DNA from: a virus
IMG/VR virus record: IMGVR_UViG_3300032275_000007
Location: 1 to 42,730 of that record
DNA length: 42,730 nucleotides
Direction: 5' to 3' (one strand)
A program made the position numbers and the translations under genes. Below the pieces are notes generated by a model. That model made no database searches. It saw only the letters and a program-made list of their open reading frames with translations, and was not told the DNA's origin. Below, in pieces: positions 15,395 through 23,341 of the stretch (its first letter is position 1; each line of letters opens with the position of its first letter).

Positions 15395-15577
15395 TTATAC
15401 AGACTTAGCAATCAGGCTGTCAACATATTCTTCAGCTACTAATAATAGATCAGCAGCGTACACACCAACAGGCTCATAGATACTACCATCTAGCACTGTA
15501 CAACCATTAACAGCTAGTAGACGGTGGAACTCTTGCCATACTAACTCACCGCGCATTGATTGGATCATTGTACTCAT
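15395..15577 (-). CDS. Hypothetical protein, 60 aa, first gene of the RNAP2 operon
   Basis: The ATG at 15577 has AAGGGAG eight bases upstream, among the best ribosome binding sites in the window. The protein (MSTMIQSMRGELVWQEFHRL...) is small, acidic and probably helical at its end (ADLLLVAEEYVDSLIAKSV). It lies 38 bases after the -10 of a sigma70-like promoter and 43 bases before RNAP2. Co-expression with RNAP2 suggests a polymerase partner or early host-takeover factor; this is inference. Confidence 0.75.
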   Translation of the reverse strand: MSTMIQSMRGELVWQEFHRLLAVNGCTVLDGSIYEPVGVYAADLLLVAEEYVDSLIAKSV

Positions 15578-15614
15578 AACCTTTACTCCCTTGCGTTACT
15601 GATTCGATGTAGTG

Positions 15615-15643
15615 ATTATAGTCTAGTAGGATATACTAAGCAA
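15615..15643 (-). promoter_or_regulatory. Sigma70-like promoter for the RNAP2 operon
   Basis: On the minus strand TTGCTT (15643-15638) and a perfect TATAAT (15620-15615) are 17 bases apart. Only half of the -35 matches consensus, but the -10 and spacing are ideal. It points at the 60-aa gene and RNAP2 and would let host RNA polymerase transcribe them on entry. Confidence 0.65.
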
Positions 15644-15661
15644 CATATATCTAGTTCAATA

Positions 15662-15779
15662 CCCATTGTATATTCCTATGATGCTAATAGTCATAGGCTA
15701 TAGTATATTACTGTGATTGGTTAATAGGTTACTAGCGTAGTACTGTTGTATATTACTATGCTGGTTAATAGTTTAGTAG
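15662..15779. repeat. Degenerate AT-rich direct repeats
   Basis: GTATATTACTGTGATTGGTT followed by AATAG (from 15703) recurs as GTATATTACTATGCTGGTTA plus ATAG (from 15748), a 45-base period over about 33 bases. A third, shorter copy of the GTATATT core starts at 15668, 35 bases before the first. On the minus strand each contains AATATAC followed by a purine-ended AYRG-like tail. They lie just upstream of the RNAP2 promoter. Confidence 0.6.
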
Positions 15780-15982
15780 CTATAGGATAGACCACCCTCA
15801 TGCAGACCCGCAGTTAGCCGTGGTATAAGGATAGATAACAGTGAGGTCGCAGGACTAGAGTAGTAGTTCATGCGCAGTGACAACCAGTCCATGCAGTACA
15901 GTAGCTACATTATATATAAGGATAGAGATACCAAGCCGATAGGTGCTATAGGTTGGAGTCGAAGACTCAGCAGAGTGGGACG

Positions 15983-16310
15983 GAGATACGTAGAGGAGAT
16001 ACGTAGTATCGTAGCGTAGTATCGTAGTGGATTAACAGAGATACGTAGTAGTATCGTAGTCAACTGCTAGAGATACACAAGGATAAGAAAAGAAGTATAC
16101 ATACGCGGAGGAAAAGAAGTAGTACCCCTCTCCTACACACTCACACACTCCCATACCTCCCAACACCGCTCATACCTCCAACACTCTGATATACATACCA
16201 CCCACGGAGGTGATACTGCGGAGATACGTAGTATCGTAGTAGTATTGCCGGAGTAGGTCCGTAGTAGTCTAGCTGAGCTGCGTAGTAGCTTCGTAGTAGG
16301 ACCGTAGTAG
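15983..16310. repeat. Short repeat array (GAGATACGTAG / GTATCGTAG / CGTAGTAG)
   Basis: GAGATACGTAG occurs at 15983, 15996, 16038 and 16221. GTATCGTAG occurs at 16006, 16019, 16051 and 16231. CGTAGTAG occurs at 16235, 16260, 16281, 16292 and 16303, with a further copy at 16510 and a variant at 16520. The first two types often sit together, forming GATAC-GTA-GTATC dyads. The spacing is irregular, so this is not a CRISPR. It looks like a set of protein-binding sites (iteron-like). Confidence 0.75.
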
Positions 16311-16540
16311 CTTCCCAGCAGCTTCTCAGTAGCTGTACAGGGAAGAGGGGGCTACGGGGGAGATATGACTAGCCTGAGGGGAGAGACACCCTCGCGTTAA
16401 TATAATAAATTTTAGGTTCCTATATAACTCACATATAGACTCACATAGAACATATACAGACACACACATAGACAAATTAGCCCCACCCCGTAGAGGTAGA
16501 GCTATTGTCCGTAGTAGTCCGTAGTAATGATTAGAGACCT

Positions 16541-16574
16541 GACCGAAGGTCTACTTCTAGTCCGACCTTCGGTC
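16541..16574 (-). other. Perfect 11-bp hairpin downstream of the candidate phage promoter
   Basis: GACCGAAGGTC and GACCTTCGGTC form an 11-bp stem with a 12-base loop. There is no U-run on either strand. It lies about 45 bases downstream of the promoter motif at 16617-16635, so any transcript from that promoter would carry it near its 5' end. It could be a processing, stabilising or termination structure. Confidence 0.55.
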
Positions 16575-16616
16575 ACTTCTCCCCTCCCTTATATCCGGGC
16601 CTTATTTCACTCCGTT

Positions 16617-16635
16617 TCAATAAGTGTTACTTCAT
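16617..16635 (-). promoter_or_regulatory. Candidate phage promoter motif, copy 3
   Basis: The minus strand reads ATGAAGTAACACTTATTGA, matching the copies at 19945-19963 (identical over 19 bases) and 39879-39897 (one change, C to T). The core ACACTTAT recalls the CACTATA core of T7/SP6 promoters. It lies after the last late gene and before the control region, the place of the T7 phiOR promoter near the genome end. Confidence 0.6.
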
Positions 16636-16646
16636 AATACATTGGC

Positions 16647-16655
16647 TGTGGATAA
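16647..16655 (-). promoter_or_regulatory. Consensus DnaA box
   Basis: The minus strand reads TTATCCACA, a perfect match to the bacterial DnaA box TTATNCACA, 12 bases upstream of the candidate promoter. A near match (TTATCCACG) lies near 4100. One 9-base site can arise by chance, but its place at the edge of the control region is suggestive. Confidence 0.4.
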
Positions 16656-16660
16656 CTTAT

Positions 16661-16783
16661 TTAGTACCGTAATACAGCTCTAGTCGCTACAGTGACACCA
16701 ATTGCATCAACCCAGTCACCTGAATTGGTAGTCCACACCTGCTCTGATAGGTTGTATCGTACACATGGCGTATTACTAGGTGA
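16661..16783 (-). other. In-frame open extension after the tail-protein stop
   Basis: Directly after the TAA of the tail protein, the same frame stays open for 40 codons to another TAA. It reads like protein (EQVWTTNSGDWVDAIGVTVA). It has no good start of its own. It could be the remnant of a longer C-terminus cut by a nonsense change, or a small gene with a weak GTG start. Confidence 0.4.
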
Positions 16784-18226
16784 TTAGGCATCCAGCGTGG
16801 TCATAGCTACACACTCACCTGCTGATATCTTCCTAGCTATGTACGTCAAGTCAAACACCTGTAAAGGTATCTGCACACCACCTACACCACCCGCAGCTCC
16901 GAAGCCTACCTGTGTCACACCCGTTAAGGTATCAAATGGTGTGGAACTCACATTCGGGTTATGTCCATTCATACATACTGTGATACCGCTGCCATCATAT
17001 GCAGTAGCAACCGCAGACGCTGTTGTTGTTAATAGCTGGCTATATGTGTTTACCCCTGTCCAAGCAGAGTGGAATCCACTAGTAGTACGGGTAAACATCT
17101 CAGGTACTAACGGACCATTACAGCTAAGCATCACTGAGGCTGCTTTTGGTGTAATGAACTCGCCCGCGAATGTACCTACACTTGCGTTAAACCCAAATGA
17201 CGCTACTGGGAATATTACTATATCAGCGGCCCTAGTGACAGCGCCCGAGGTTGTTACAATATTAGATGTAGCGTAGACACCTGACTCTAACTGTATACGC
17301 GATACCGCACCACTAATCGTCAACGTTAGCGCACCGGCTGTTGCTACAACTGTACGTACCACTGCTACGGCACCTACACCTACAGTATCACCTGTGGCAG
17401 CACCGGATAGGGACACCGTACCAGTACCATAGAACGATAATGTGTAACTACCTGCGGATACCGGGATGGATTTGGTTACAGCAGTGTCGCTAGGCCACAT
17501 CAGGTTAGTGGCGGCAGGTTCTACTAACAGTGCCCTAGCCGATGTGTCTGTAATTGCGTAAACACGTACGTCATCGCAGAACACATCAGCATTGACCACA
17601 CTATAAGTCTGGAAGCCTACAACTAAACTTGTAGTGGTAGCAACAAACTCCGAACTATACTCCACCATTGTTTGTGTATCAACTGTCTGGGCGATCGTCC
17701 CAGAGGCACCCCTGAGGACTACCCACGCCAGATTATTGGCAGTCCCCCGACGTGCTTTGACTTTCACAGCGTACCGTGTACCAACCACCACTGGTATAGT
17801 CTGGGAAGACCCCCCGAATGCTGCCTTGGTTGACTTAAGTTGTAACTCCCCACTAACTACGCGGATACTACCACCTTGGGATGTGTTCCAACCTGTAGTA
17901 CCTGCGGTGAACTGGCCATTGACCGCAAGCTCAGTACCTAATGCCCGTTTAGTTACCCATTGGTAGCGTGGTACATCCACAGCCGCTTGAGTAAACACGC
18001 CCGGCGTAATCTCCGTCGTACCCGTAGATGCCCGGCTGAACGTAGCACCGCTGATTAACCTACCACCCGTAGCTACCATCTCCCAGCGGGGTGGTGTACC
18101 CACCCATAACGCAATATCATCACGGCTGATCCAAGGCATTTCATTTAGTGCATCACGGGCTGTGCCCCTATTCAGGATAGACCAGATACGACTCCCTTCC
18201 AGATAACTCAAGTAATTATGCGCCAT
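16784..18226 (-). CDS. Tail/receptor-binding protein with carbohydrate-binding-like domains
   Basis: This 480-aa protein shows the common phage tail module ATFSRASTGTTEITPG ... VDVPRYQW ... LLVEPAATNLMW, found in appendage proteins next to jelly-roll (concanavalin- or CBM-like) domains. Residues ~95-215 look like a CBM-type beta-sandwich (GTELAVNGQFTAGTTGWNTS). The C-terminal ~150 residues look like a lectin-like fold. It is probably a second receptor-binding or decoration protein. The ATG at 18226 has AGGAG seven bases upstream and overlaps the endolysin end by 11 bp. The frame stays open past its stop. Confidence 0.75.
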   Translation of the reverse strand: MAHNYLSYLEGSRIWSILNRGTARDALNEMPWISRDDIALWVGTPPRWEMVATGGRLISGATFSRASTGTTEITPGVFTQAAVDVPRYQWVTKRALGTELAVNGQFTAGTTGWNTSQGGSIRVVSGELQLKSTKAAFGGSSQTIPVVVGTRYAVKVKARRGTANNLAWVVLRGASGTIAQTVDTQTMVEYSSEFVATTTSLVVGFQTYSVVNADVFCDDVRVYAITDTSARALLVEPAATNLMWPSDTAVTKSIPVSAGSYTLSFYGTGTVSLSGAATGDTVGVGAVAVVRTVVATAGALTLTISGAVSRIQLESGVYATSNIVTTSGAVTRAADIVIFPVASFGFNASVGTFAGEFITPKAASVMLSCNGPLVPEMFTRTTSGFHSAWTGVNTYSQLLTTTASAVATAYDGSGITVCMNGHNPNVSSTPFDTLTGVTQVGFGAAGGVGGVQIPLQVFDLTYIARKISAGECVAMTTLDA

Positions 18227-18671
18227 TGAATAACTCCTGCTCGGCTTTGCGTCGACGCGTAAGGCCCGCCACGGCGGTCAAACCTTTACTGGGAACCCGT
18301 GCCTTATCCCATTTAAGGAACTCCGCGGAAGCCTTTACAGTCTCCCCCAGGGCCAAGAACTTGCGTAGGCTTGAGGTCTGGTATGCGCCTAAACCGAGGT
18401 TATATGCGAAGCTCACCAGCGCGTCAAATTGATTCTGCGTCAATGCCTTTGCGAAGCCCTTAGAGGCATTCCAGACACCTTGCTCGAATTTAGCTACATC
18501 AGCAGCAAACCATAACTGCGCTTGCTCCAGCGTAATCTTTGAGCCGGGAATCACGTCTTTCCCCGTGTGTCCCCAGCCCTGTGTCCAAACACCAGCAGAA
18601 CACTTATAAGCCACCAGCTCCAACCCCTCAAAGGCTTGGATCAGGGCGGCACCAGTAGCGCTTAATTTCAT
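18216..18671 (-). CDS. Endolysin, T4-type lysozyme (GH24)
   Basis: This 151-aa muramidase starts at the ATG at 18671, overlapping the stop of the preceding gene (ATGA) with GGGGAT upstream. The catalytic pattern E15-x8-C24-x5-T30 is the E-x8-(D/C)-x5-T motif of phage lysozymes in its cysteine form, followed by QGWGHT. The later FNALVSFAYNLG-like segment (FDALVSFAYNLGLGAYQTSS) and RRRKAEQELF are also typical. There is no signal-anchor sequence, so release to the cell wall should need a holin. Confidence 0.92.
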   Translation of the reverse strand: MKLSATGAALIQAFEGLELVAYKCSAGVWTQGWGHTGKDVIPGSKITLEQAQLWFAADVAKFEQGVWNASKGFAKALTQNQFDALVSFAYNLGLGAYQTSSLRKFLALGETVKASAEFLKWDKARVPSKGLTAVAGLTRRRKAEQELFNGA

Positions 18672-18943
18672 ACAGGCATCCCCAGCAGTTTTACAGCTTG
18701 TTGAATTGATTGGCCAGACATGACCAGACCCGCCGCAGCCAAGTACTTCCAATTCCCACGTACGAATGCGCCAACGGAGTTCTGCTTAATATGGTCCGAT
18801 AATGCGTCTAGCTTATCTGTGAAGTCCTTGCGAAGGGTTTTAAGGTCCTCCTCAGTACCGTCCATACGTTGTTCCAGCAAAGCTACCCGCACCTTAAGGT
18901 CAGGGTCACGCTGGCGCAAATGTGCGTCCTCTTGCTCGCTCAT
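18668..18943 (-). CDS. Putative holin-class protein (XhlA-like)
   Basis: This 91-aa protein has a charged coiled-coil-like N-terminal half (LLEQRMDGTEEDLKTLRKDF) and one weakly hydrophobic C-terminal segment (KYLAAAGLVMSG). That layout is seen in XhlA-type lysis proteins, though the membrane segment is modest. It sits between the terminase and the endolysin, with ATGA overlaps on both sides, which fits a lysis cassette. It could instead be a spanin-like or regulatory component; no Rz/Rz1 pair is visible nearby. Confidence 0.6.
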   Translation of the reverse strand: MSEQEDAHLRQRDPDLKVRVALLEQRMDGTEEDLKTLRKDFTDKLDALSDHIKQNSVGAFVRGNWKYLAAAGLVMSGQSIQQAVKLLGMPV

Positions 18944-19020
18944 TTATGACCTCCGGGTAGCCACTTAGCAATTTTCCCAAGGGCGGTTAATAGTCTGATG
19001 ATAGCGGTGATTGCATTCAT
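18940..19020 (-). CDS. Lysis-cassette micropeptide, 26 aa
   Basis: The ATG overlaps the stop of the large terminase (ATGA), with a strong AGGAG six to seven bases upstream. The TGA overlaps the start of the holin-like gene (ATGA). It encodes MNAITAIIRLLTALGKIAKW plus a short tail, an amphipathic cationic helix. The good ribosome binding site and double coupling argue for a real gene. It may be a small holin or antiholin. Confidence 0.6.
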   Translation of the reverse strand: MNAITAIIRLLTALGKIAKWLPGGHK

Positions 19021-20867
19021 TGAAGTCTCCTAGCATTGATACGGGCTAACGTGCCCCGCGATTTACGTTTATTTGTTTCGTAACCCATAGGGTTCTCCTT
19101 GAACTTCCGAACATCCTCTTCTTCCCGCTTGGCTTGCAACAGCTTATCGTCTGCTGCCACTAAATGCCCAAGCTGTAAACAAGCGGCTGCAAAGGCATCC
19201 GCTCTATCATCGGATACTAACGAGTCTCTATCATAGGTCATATTACTAATCTGGTAGAAGAAGCTCATTTGTGTCTGACGTTCCCTGCTATGCTTTTGCA
19301 TATACTTCGCATCGTCCTCTATAGCTCGACGATGAATTACAATCTTGTGCCTACGGGACAGTGGGCCTACCGTATCAATAACACGACGCTCTTTCTGACC
19401 TTTGGCGTAGAAGCCAGTCACACCAATACCTGTGATCTTATCCTTCTCCATCTGACCTAGAAACAGTGCCTCTACAGTACCATGACCCATATTAGACTCA
19501 ATCTGGATATCATTGATCTCTAGCTCTACACACAGGTTAATGATCTCGCGCATATTCTCCTCAGAGACACCACCAATCAAACCACCCACAGTCAAGCCAT
19601 GTAGATAACTGTTAGACGCGCCAACTGCTGCAAATGCTACCTCATCACCACCTTTACCGGCAGGGTCTACTACCATGACCTTGTGGACGTACTTCACACG
19701 TTCTTGGCTGCTATTAGCAACCCTGTACATGATCGCACCCTCTAATGCCTTGTGTTCTGATACATCGTACCTATGACGAGCCTCAGCCGTATACTGTACT
19801 GTTTCTGGTACGGTTATGTGTGCTTCGTCGATATCTAGTACCATGAAGTCTGATAACTTGATCTTAGTGCGTAGCGCATCAGATAAGGTAGTATCTAGCA
19901 TGTACTGCAATGCAAACCCTTCCTCACCAAAGTCTAGCTCTTTCTCAATAAGTGTTACTTCATCAAACATCACTGGATCAGTAGGTCTACCTAGCTTGCC
20001 TGACAAACCACCACCAGTCGTGATACTAGGGTCTGATAGTATCTGATCTACTACATAAGGTGCTAATGTACCTACAGCGTACTTCTCAGTCTGCTCAGCA
20101 TTGGGGAATCTACCCGGCCAGATACGGATATGATACCCACGGCCTGGTAATGATTTATAGATAGAATCCTTTGTCTGTGGTGTACCTAGATACAACGTTT
20201 CACCCTTGCTATTGATAGCTGCAAACTCTTTACTGATTAGTAGTAGAGTCTCCCGCATAGTCTGGGTCATAGCATTCTTCTGGGATTCAATATCGTCTGG
20301 GATTAATAGGTCTGCACGATTACCCTGTAAATTCGCAGTGATACCCATACAGCTAACACTCGCTGATTTAGATATCTCGTGCAGATCACAATGTACGTCG
20401 TACTTCTCAAACGAGCTACGATCCCCCCGGGCCTTGTCAGGGCGTAGGTAGCAGAGTAAATGCCACTGCTCAATCAACCGGATAATCATGATAGCCACAT
20501 CTGATGCTTGCTTCTCACCTGCGGATACCACAAGTATCTTATGGTTATTGTGCTGTACAAGGCTCCACACAGCATACAAAGCTGCTAGGGTTGATTTAGC
20601 CTCCCCACGCTGAGCCTGCACCATCTTCTTCTTACCATAGGACTGGTCAGCCATATAGTCAGCAATATCAAGCTGCATAGGGCTAATAGGGAACCCTAGT
20701 ACACGCATACCAACCGCAGCGAACTCTGGGAAAGATGTAAAGGTACTAGCCACCATCATGGCAATTTCGTCCCGTACATCCTTCGGCATACTCTCTGGGT
20801 GGTCATCCCACTCCCTTGTCCGGGGTGAGATCATCTGCAAACGACGCAGTGTTTTCTCTGATACCAT
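19017..20867 (-). CDS. Large terminase subunit
   Basis: This 616-aa packaging motor is of the T7 gp19 type. Walker A lies in QRGEAKST (86-93), Walker B near LLIPDDIE, and the RNase H-like nuclease has VMVVDPAGKGGDE, IQIESNMG and SDDRADAFAAA. It translocates DNA into the prohead and cuts concatemers. It follows the small terminase with a 51-bp gap. A copy of the candidate phage promoter motif lies inside the gene (19945-19963). The micropeptide start overlaps its stop. Confidence 0.95.
   Translation of the reverse strand: MVSEKTLRRLQMISPRTREWDDHPESMPKDVRDEIAMMVASTFTSFPEFAAVGMRVLGFPISPMQLDIADYMADQSYGKKKMVQAQRGEAKSTLAALYAVWSLVQHNNHKILVVSAGEKQASDVAIMIIRLIEQWHLLCYLRPDKARGDRSSFEKYDVHCDLHEISKSASVSCMGITANLQGNRADLLIPDDIESQKNAMTQTMRETLLLISKEFAAINSKGETLYLGTPQTKDSIYKSLPGRGYHIRIWPGRFPNAEQTEKYAVGTLAPYVVDQILSDPSITTGGGLSGKLGRPTDPVMFDEVTLIEKELDFGEEGFALQYMLDTTLSDALRTKIKLSDFMVLDIDEAHITVPETVQYTAEARHRYDVSEHKALEGAIMYRVANSSQERVKYVHKVMVVDPAGKGGDEVAFAAVGASNSYLHGLTVGGLIGGVSEENMREIINLCVELEINDIQIESNMGHGTVEALFLGQMEKDKITGIGVTGFYAKGQKERRVIDTVGPLSRRHKIVIHRRAIEDDAKYMQKHSRERQTQMSFFYQISNMTYDRDSLVSDDRADAFAAACLQLGHLVAADDKLLQAKREEEDVRKFKENPMGYETNKRKSRGTLARINARRLQ
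19945..19963 (-). promoter_or_regulatory. Candidate phage promoter motif, copy 2 (inside terminase)
   Basis: The minus strand reads ATGAAGTAACACTTATTGA, identical over 19 bases to the copy at 16617-16635. It is inside the large terminase gene, about 0.9 kb before the lysis cassette, and could raise transcription of lysis and last tail genes. Conservation inside a coding region argues for selection on the DNA motif. Confidence 0.55.
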
Positions 20868-20918
20868 AATACCTCCATTGTTAATCGAACAGCCTCATTA
20901 GAAGCTGCTCTGTTAACA

Positions 20919-21209
20919 CTACAGGATTGATTCCAAAGGGTCTACATTTGAGTCTGCCTTTGCTGCCATTAACTGGCGCTTAGCTTCTCTTTGTAGGCTC
21001 AACTCATCGCTGAACTCCCCTTGTAATCGCTTCATATCTTCCGCATCAACGTCAGCGGTGATATTGTTATCCTTCAAGAACTTGATAATTACTGCCTTAT
21101 CGGAAGCACTCATAGGGATACCCTCCTCCTTGCAGACAGTGATCTCTGTGATTAACAGTTCTGCCATCATCTCGTGGAGGATACTTAGCGTACCAGTCTT
21201 GGCCGCCAT
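20919..21209 (-). CDS. Small terminase subunit
   Basis: This 96-aa helical protein lies directly upstream of the large terminase, as in all T7-like phages. The sequence (MAAKTGTLSILHEMMAELLI... DMKRLQGEFSDELSLQREAK) has the length and helical pattern of gp18-type subunits, which recognise phage DNA and activate the motor. Its ATG overlaps the stop of the SGNH tail gene (TAATG). Confidence 0.85.
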   Translation of the reverse strand: MAAKTGTLSILHEMMAELLITEITVCKEEGIPMSASDKAVIIKFLKDNNITADVDAEDMKRLQGEFSDELSLQREAKRQLMAAKADSNVDPLESIL

Positions 21210-23332
21210 TATATTGAGAACATCACGGATGATAAATCAATAGGTTGACCGATCCAACCAGCCTCCACCTGCACCATACCATCCGCTGCAATGTTCAGCA
21301 GCACAGAGTACGGGGTATGCAGCCATGCCACAGGTGTACGCATAGCACGCGGTGGTCGGAATCCTGCTGGTAGCTGGAACAGTGCCACGGCATTAGCTGA
21401 TGGTGTATACAAGCCCTCTAACTGCACCATACCATTACGGCGATAGGCCACCACTGTACCAATACCTGCCAACAAGGTACTAGCCTCATTCCGTTCCCAA
21501 GCCCCGTCAGATAAGGTTAGGTCGGCTGCTTCAATAACTGGTCGTACCAGCTTCTCTACACCAACTGAAGAGTAGTGATTAACCCCATTACCACCGTAGA
21601 CTGGCTTTCTATCAGCTATAGGGGAAGATGGTCCAAACGTCTCTTCGTCCGTCAGTGATCTGTTGAACTGACCACGCGCAGGGTATCCTGTTGAGAACTC
21701 TAGTGCATTAAATGGCCCCGTAGTCAGATCATCTTGCCAACCGACAATCAGGTTATATCGGCCACCGCGTCGAACAATAGGGATACTCAGGCACGCATCA
21801 CGATCAACTACTACTGTGGCCATATTATCTACCACAGAGATACCAATCTCGAATGTACCTGTGGGTACATCCTTCGTAGAGGTCACGCTAACCGTAGCAC
21901 CGTCGTCACTGAATCCCACGATAGCGAATTTACCAGCTACGTTGCTAACCAATACTGCCTCTCCAATACTACCAGTCTTGCATGATAGTACCTTACCTAC
22001 AGGCCAAGCACCTGCTAGGACTGTACCTAAGATACTCCAATCCACAGATGGTGCACCGCTGCGTAGGGCACCGCCAGGCAGTGTCTCAGGGGTATACGAG
22101 CCTTGATGTACCAGTATATTCTTGGATACATCATACCCATCACGCATTGCCACTTGCGCTCTGTGAATATCTATTACTCCGTACCCGTGTACCCTAGCCC
22201 ACGATCGCACCCAACCAGCCGGATTATCTCGGCCTTCTTGGAAGTCAGGGCCAACAAAGCCGAAGCCATCATTCAGTTGGGTAGTCCTAGCCGGTAGCGG
22301 GTTCGTAATGAAGATGATCTTAGGTACTTTAGGCCAACTGTTAATAGCATTAACACACCGGCGTACTGCATCGGCTGCAAATCCGTTAGAGTCATTCATA
22401 CCAAAGGCAAGGAATACAATATCTGGTGCAGAACCCTTTACGGCATCCAGCCATAACTGGCTACTGTCTCCATACCACGCGGGGAATACCTCAGGACGTG
22501 TAAGTAGATTAGTCCAACGCTGCCCCCCAATGGCGCGGTTGAGGAACGTAAAGGTACGGTCCGGGTTCTTTCGGGCCATCTCGTCACATAGGATTGTGAA
22601 CATATCAGATGCTGTATTCCAGCTATCTGGGCCGCTTGTACTGATAGAGTCTCCTAACAGCATGACCACAGGGGTGGCGGTTGTAATGCCGTTCAAGTGC
22701 CTGGACGGGGTAATGTCAGAGGACGGGATAAAGTCTGGAGCATTCTGTTTAGTAGAGAATGTTCGGTATAAGCCCTCTTGCTGGACACCAGTGAAGTTTA
22801 TTAATGATGCCTTTCTAATGTCAGTGTCTGGGGTTAATGCCATCTTGGAGTCAAAGTGGATACTAGACACCTCCTTAGCTATACACGCATCAATACCAGC
22901 TATCAGCCTTGATGTGTTTGTGGTAGGGGATGCAGTTGGGCTGAGTCCAAGTTTAACTGCCGATATAGTGTCATTTGTATGCACCTCTGTCAGTAGCTTT
23001 TGATTAAGGGCAGCTTGGTTCATGTCATAAGCTGTACCAATTAATGCAGCTCCGCTAGGCGAGCCTAGCTCCGCTCTGCTAACTGCCACCATCCCGACTG
23101 GTGCATAGGTATCTGTACTGTGTGCAACAGCGTACGCTTCAACCTCCAACACCTGCGCTGAGGTTAAGTCAATGGCCTTATCTGCAAGTACAAACTTACT
23201 CATACCACCTTTGACATATGAGATGGCATCGTACTGGAACGATAGAACAGGTGCATCCCGCATCAAACTATAGAGTACACCGGAGCGGCATGTACCATCT
23301 GTACCTGTCCAGTGGAATTCAATTGTGTTCAT
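21209..23332 (-). CDS. Tail protein with SGNH hydrolase (esterase) domain
   Basis: This 707-aa protein has an SGNH/GDSL esterase in the middle: block I GDSIS (nucleophile S229), block II IGG (G270), block III GMND (N313), and a late D388-I-H390 that may provide the acid/base, though its spacing differs from the usual DxxH. Residues 1-190 are probably an attachment or assembly region, and the last ~150 residues a beta-rich trimerising end. Such tail enzymes remove acetyl groups from capsule or O-antigen sugars. It follows the T7-type tail fibre; AGGAG precedes the ATG at 23332. Whether it is anchored to the fibre is not known. Confidence 0.82.
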   Translation of the reverse strand: MNTIEFHWTGTDGTCRSGVLYSLMRDAPVLSFQYDAISYVKGGMSKFVLADKAIDLTSAQVLEVEAYAVAHSTDTYAPVGMVAVSRAELGSPSGAALIGTAYDMNQAALNQKLLTEVHTNDTISAVKLGLSPTASPTTNTSRLIAGIDACIAKEVSSIHFDSKMALTPDTDIRKASLINFTGVQQEGLYRTFSTKQNAPDFIPSSDITPSRHLNGITTATPVVMLLGDSISTSGPDSWNTASDMFTILCDEMARKNPDRTFTFLNRAIGGQRWTNLLTRPEVFPAWYGDSSQLWLDAVKGSAPDIVFLAFGMNDSNGFAADAVRRCVNAINSWPKVPKIIFITNPLPARTTQLNDGFGFVGPDFQEGRDNPAGWVRSWARVHGYGVIDIHRAQVAMRDGYDVSKNILVHQGSYTPETLPGGALRSGAPSVDWSILGTVLAGAWPVGKVLSCKTGSIGEAVLVSNVAGKFAIVGFSDDGATVSVTSTKDVPTGTFEIGISVVDNMATVVVDRDACLSIPIVRRGGRYNLIVGWQDDLTTGPFNALEFSTGYPARGQFNRSLTDEETFGPSSPIADRKPVYGGNGVNHYSSVGVEKLVRPVIEAADLTLSDGAWERNEASTLLAGIGTVVAYRRNGMVQLEGLYTPSANAVALFQLPAGFRPPRAMRTPVAWLHTPYSVLLNIAADGMVQVEAGWIGQPIDLSSVMFSI

Positions 23333-23341
23333 ATTGTCTCC

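Larger units (their letters stand above)
15578..16616. other. Gene-free control region (about 1.04 kb): candidate origin/terminus
   Basis: No credible gene is present on either strand. From low to high coordinate it holds: the RNAP2 promoter; AT-rich direct repeats (15662-15779); a TCTATCC(T)TATA-like minus-strand motif seen three times (about 15783, 15825 and 15918); clusters of GAGATACGTAG, GTATCGTAG and CGTAGTAG; a pyrimidine-rich plus strand at about 16115-16205; purine-rich G-runs near 16340-16375; an AT-rich segment at 16398-16480; and a hairpin at 16541-16574. It separates late genes from early genes, where T7-like genomes have their physical ends. Confidence 0.7.

Noticed and set aside
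15983-16310. CRISPR-like repeat array
   Set aside because: Repeats are 8-11 bases and unevenly spaced, with no unique spacers and no cas genes.
16427-16438. T7-promoter-like ACTCACATATAG on the plus strand
   Set aside because: Wrong strand for every gene, not repeated elsewhere, and within a repetitive AC-rich stretch.
16797-17276. Plus-strand open frame of 159 codons
   Set aside because: Antisense shadow of the last tail protein; no start signals.
22308-23003. Plus-strand open frame of 231 codons
   Set aside because: Antisense shadow of the SGNH tail gene.
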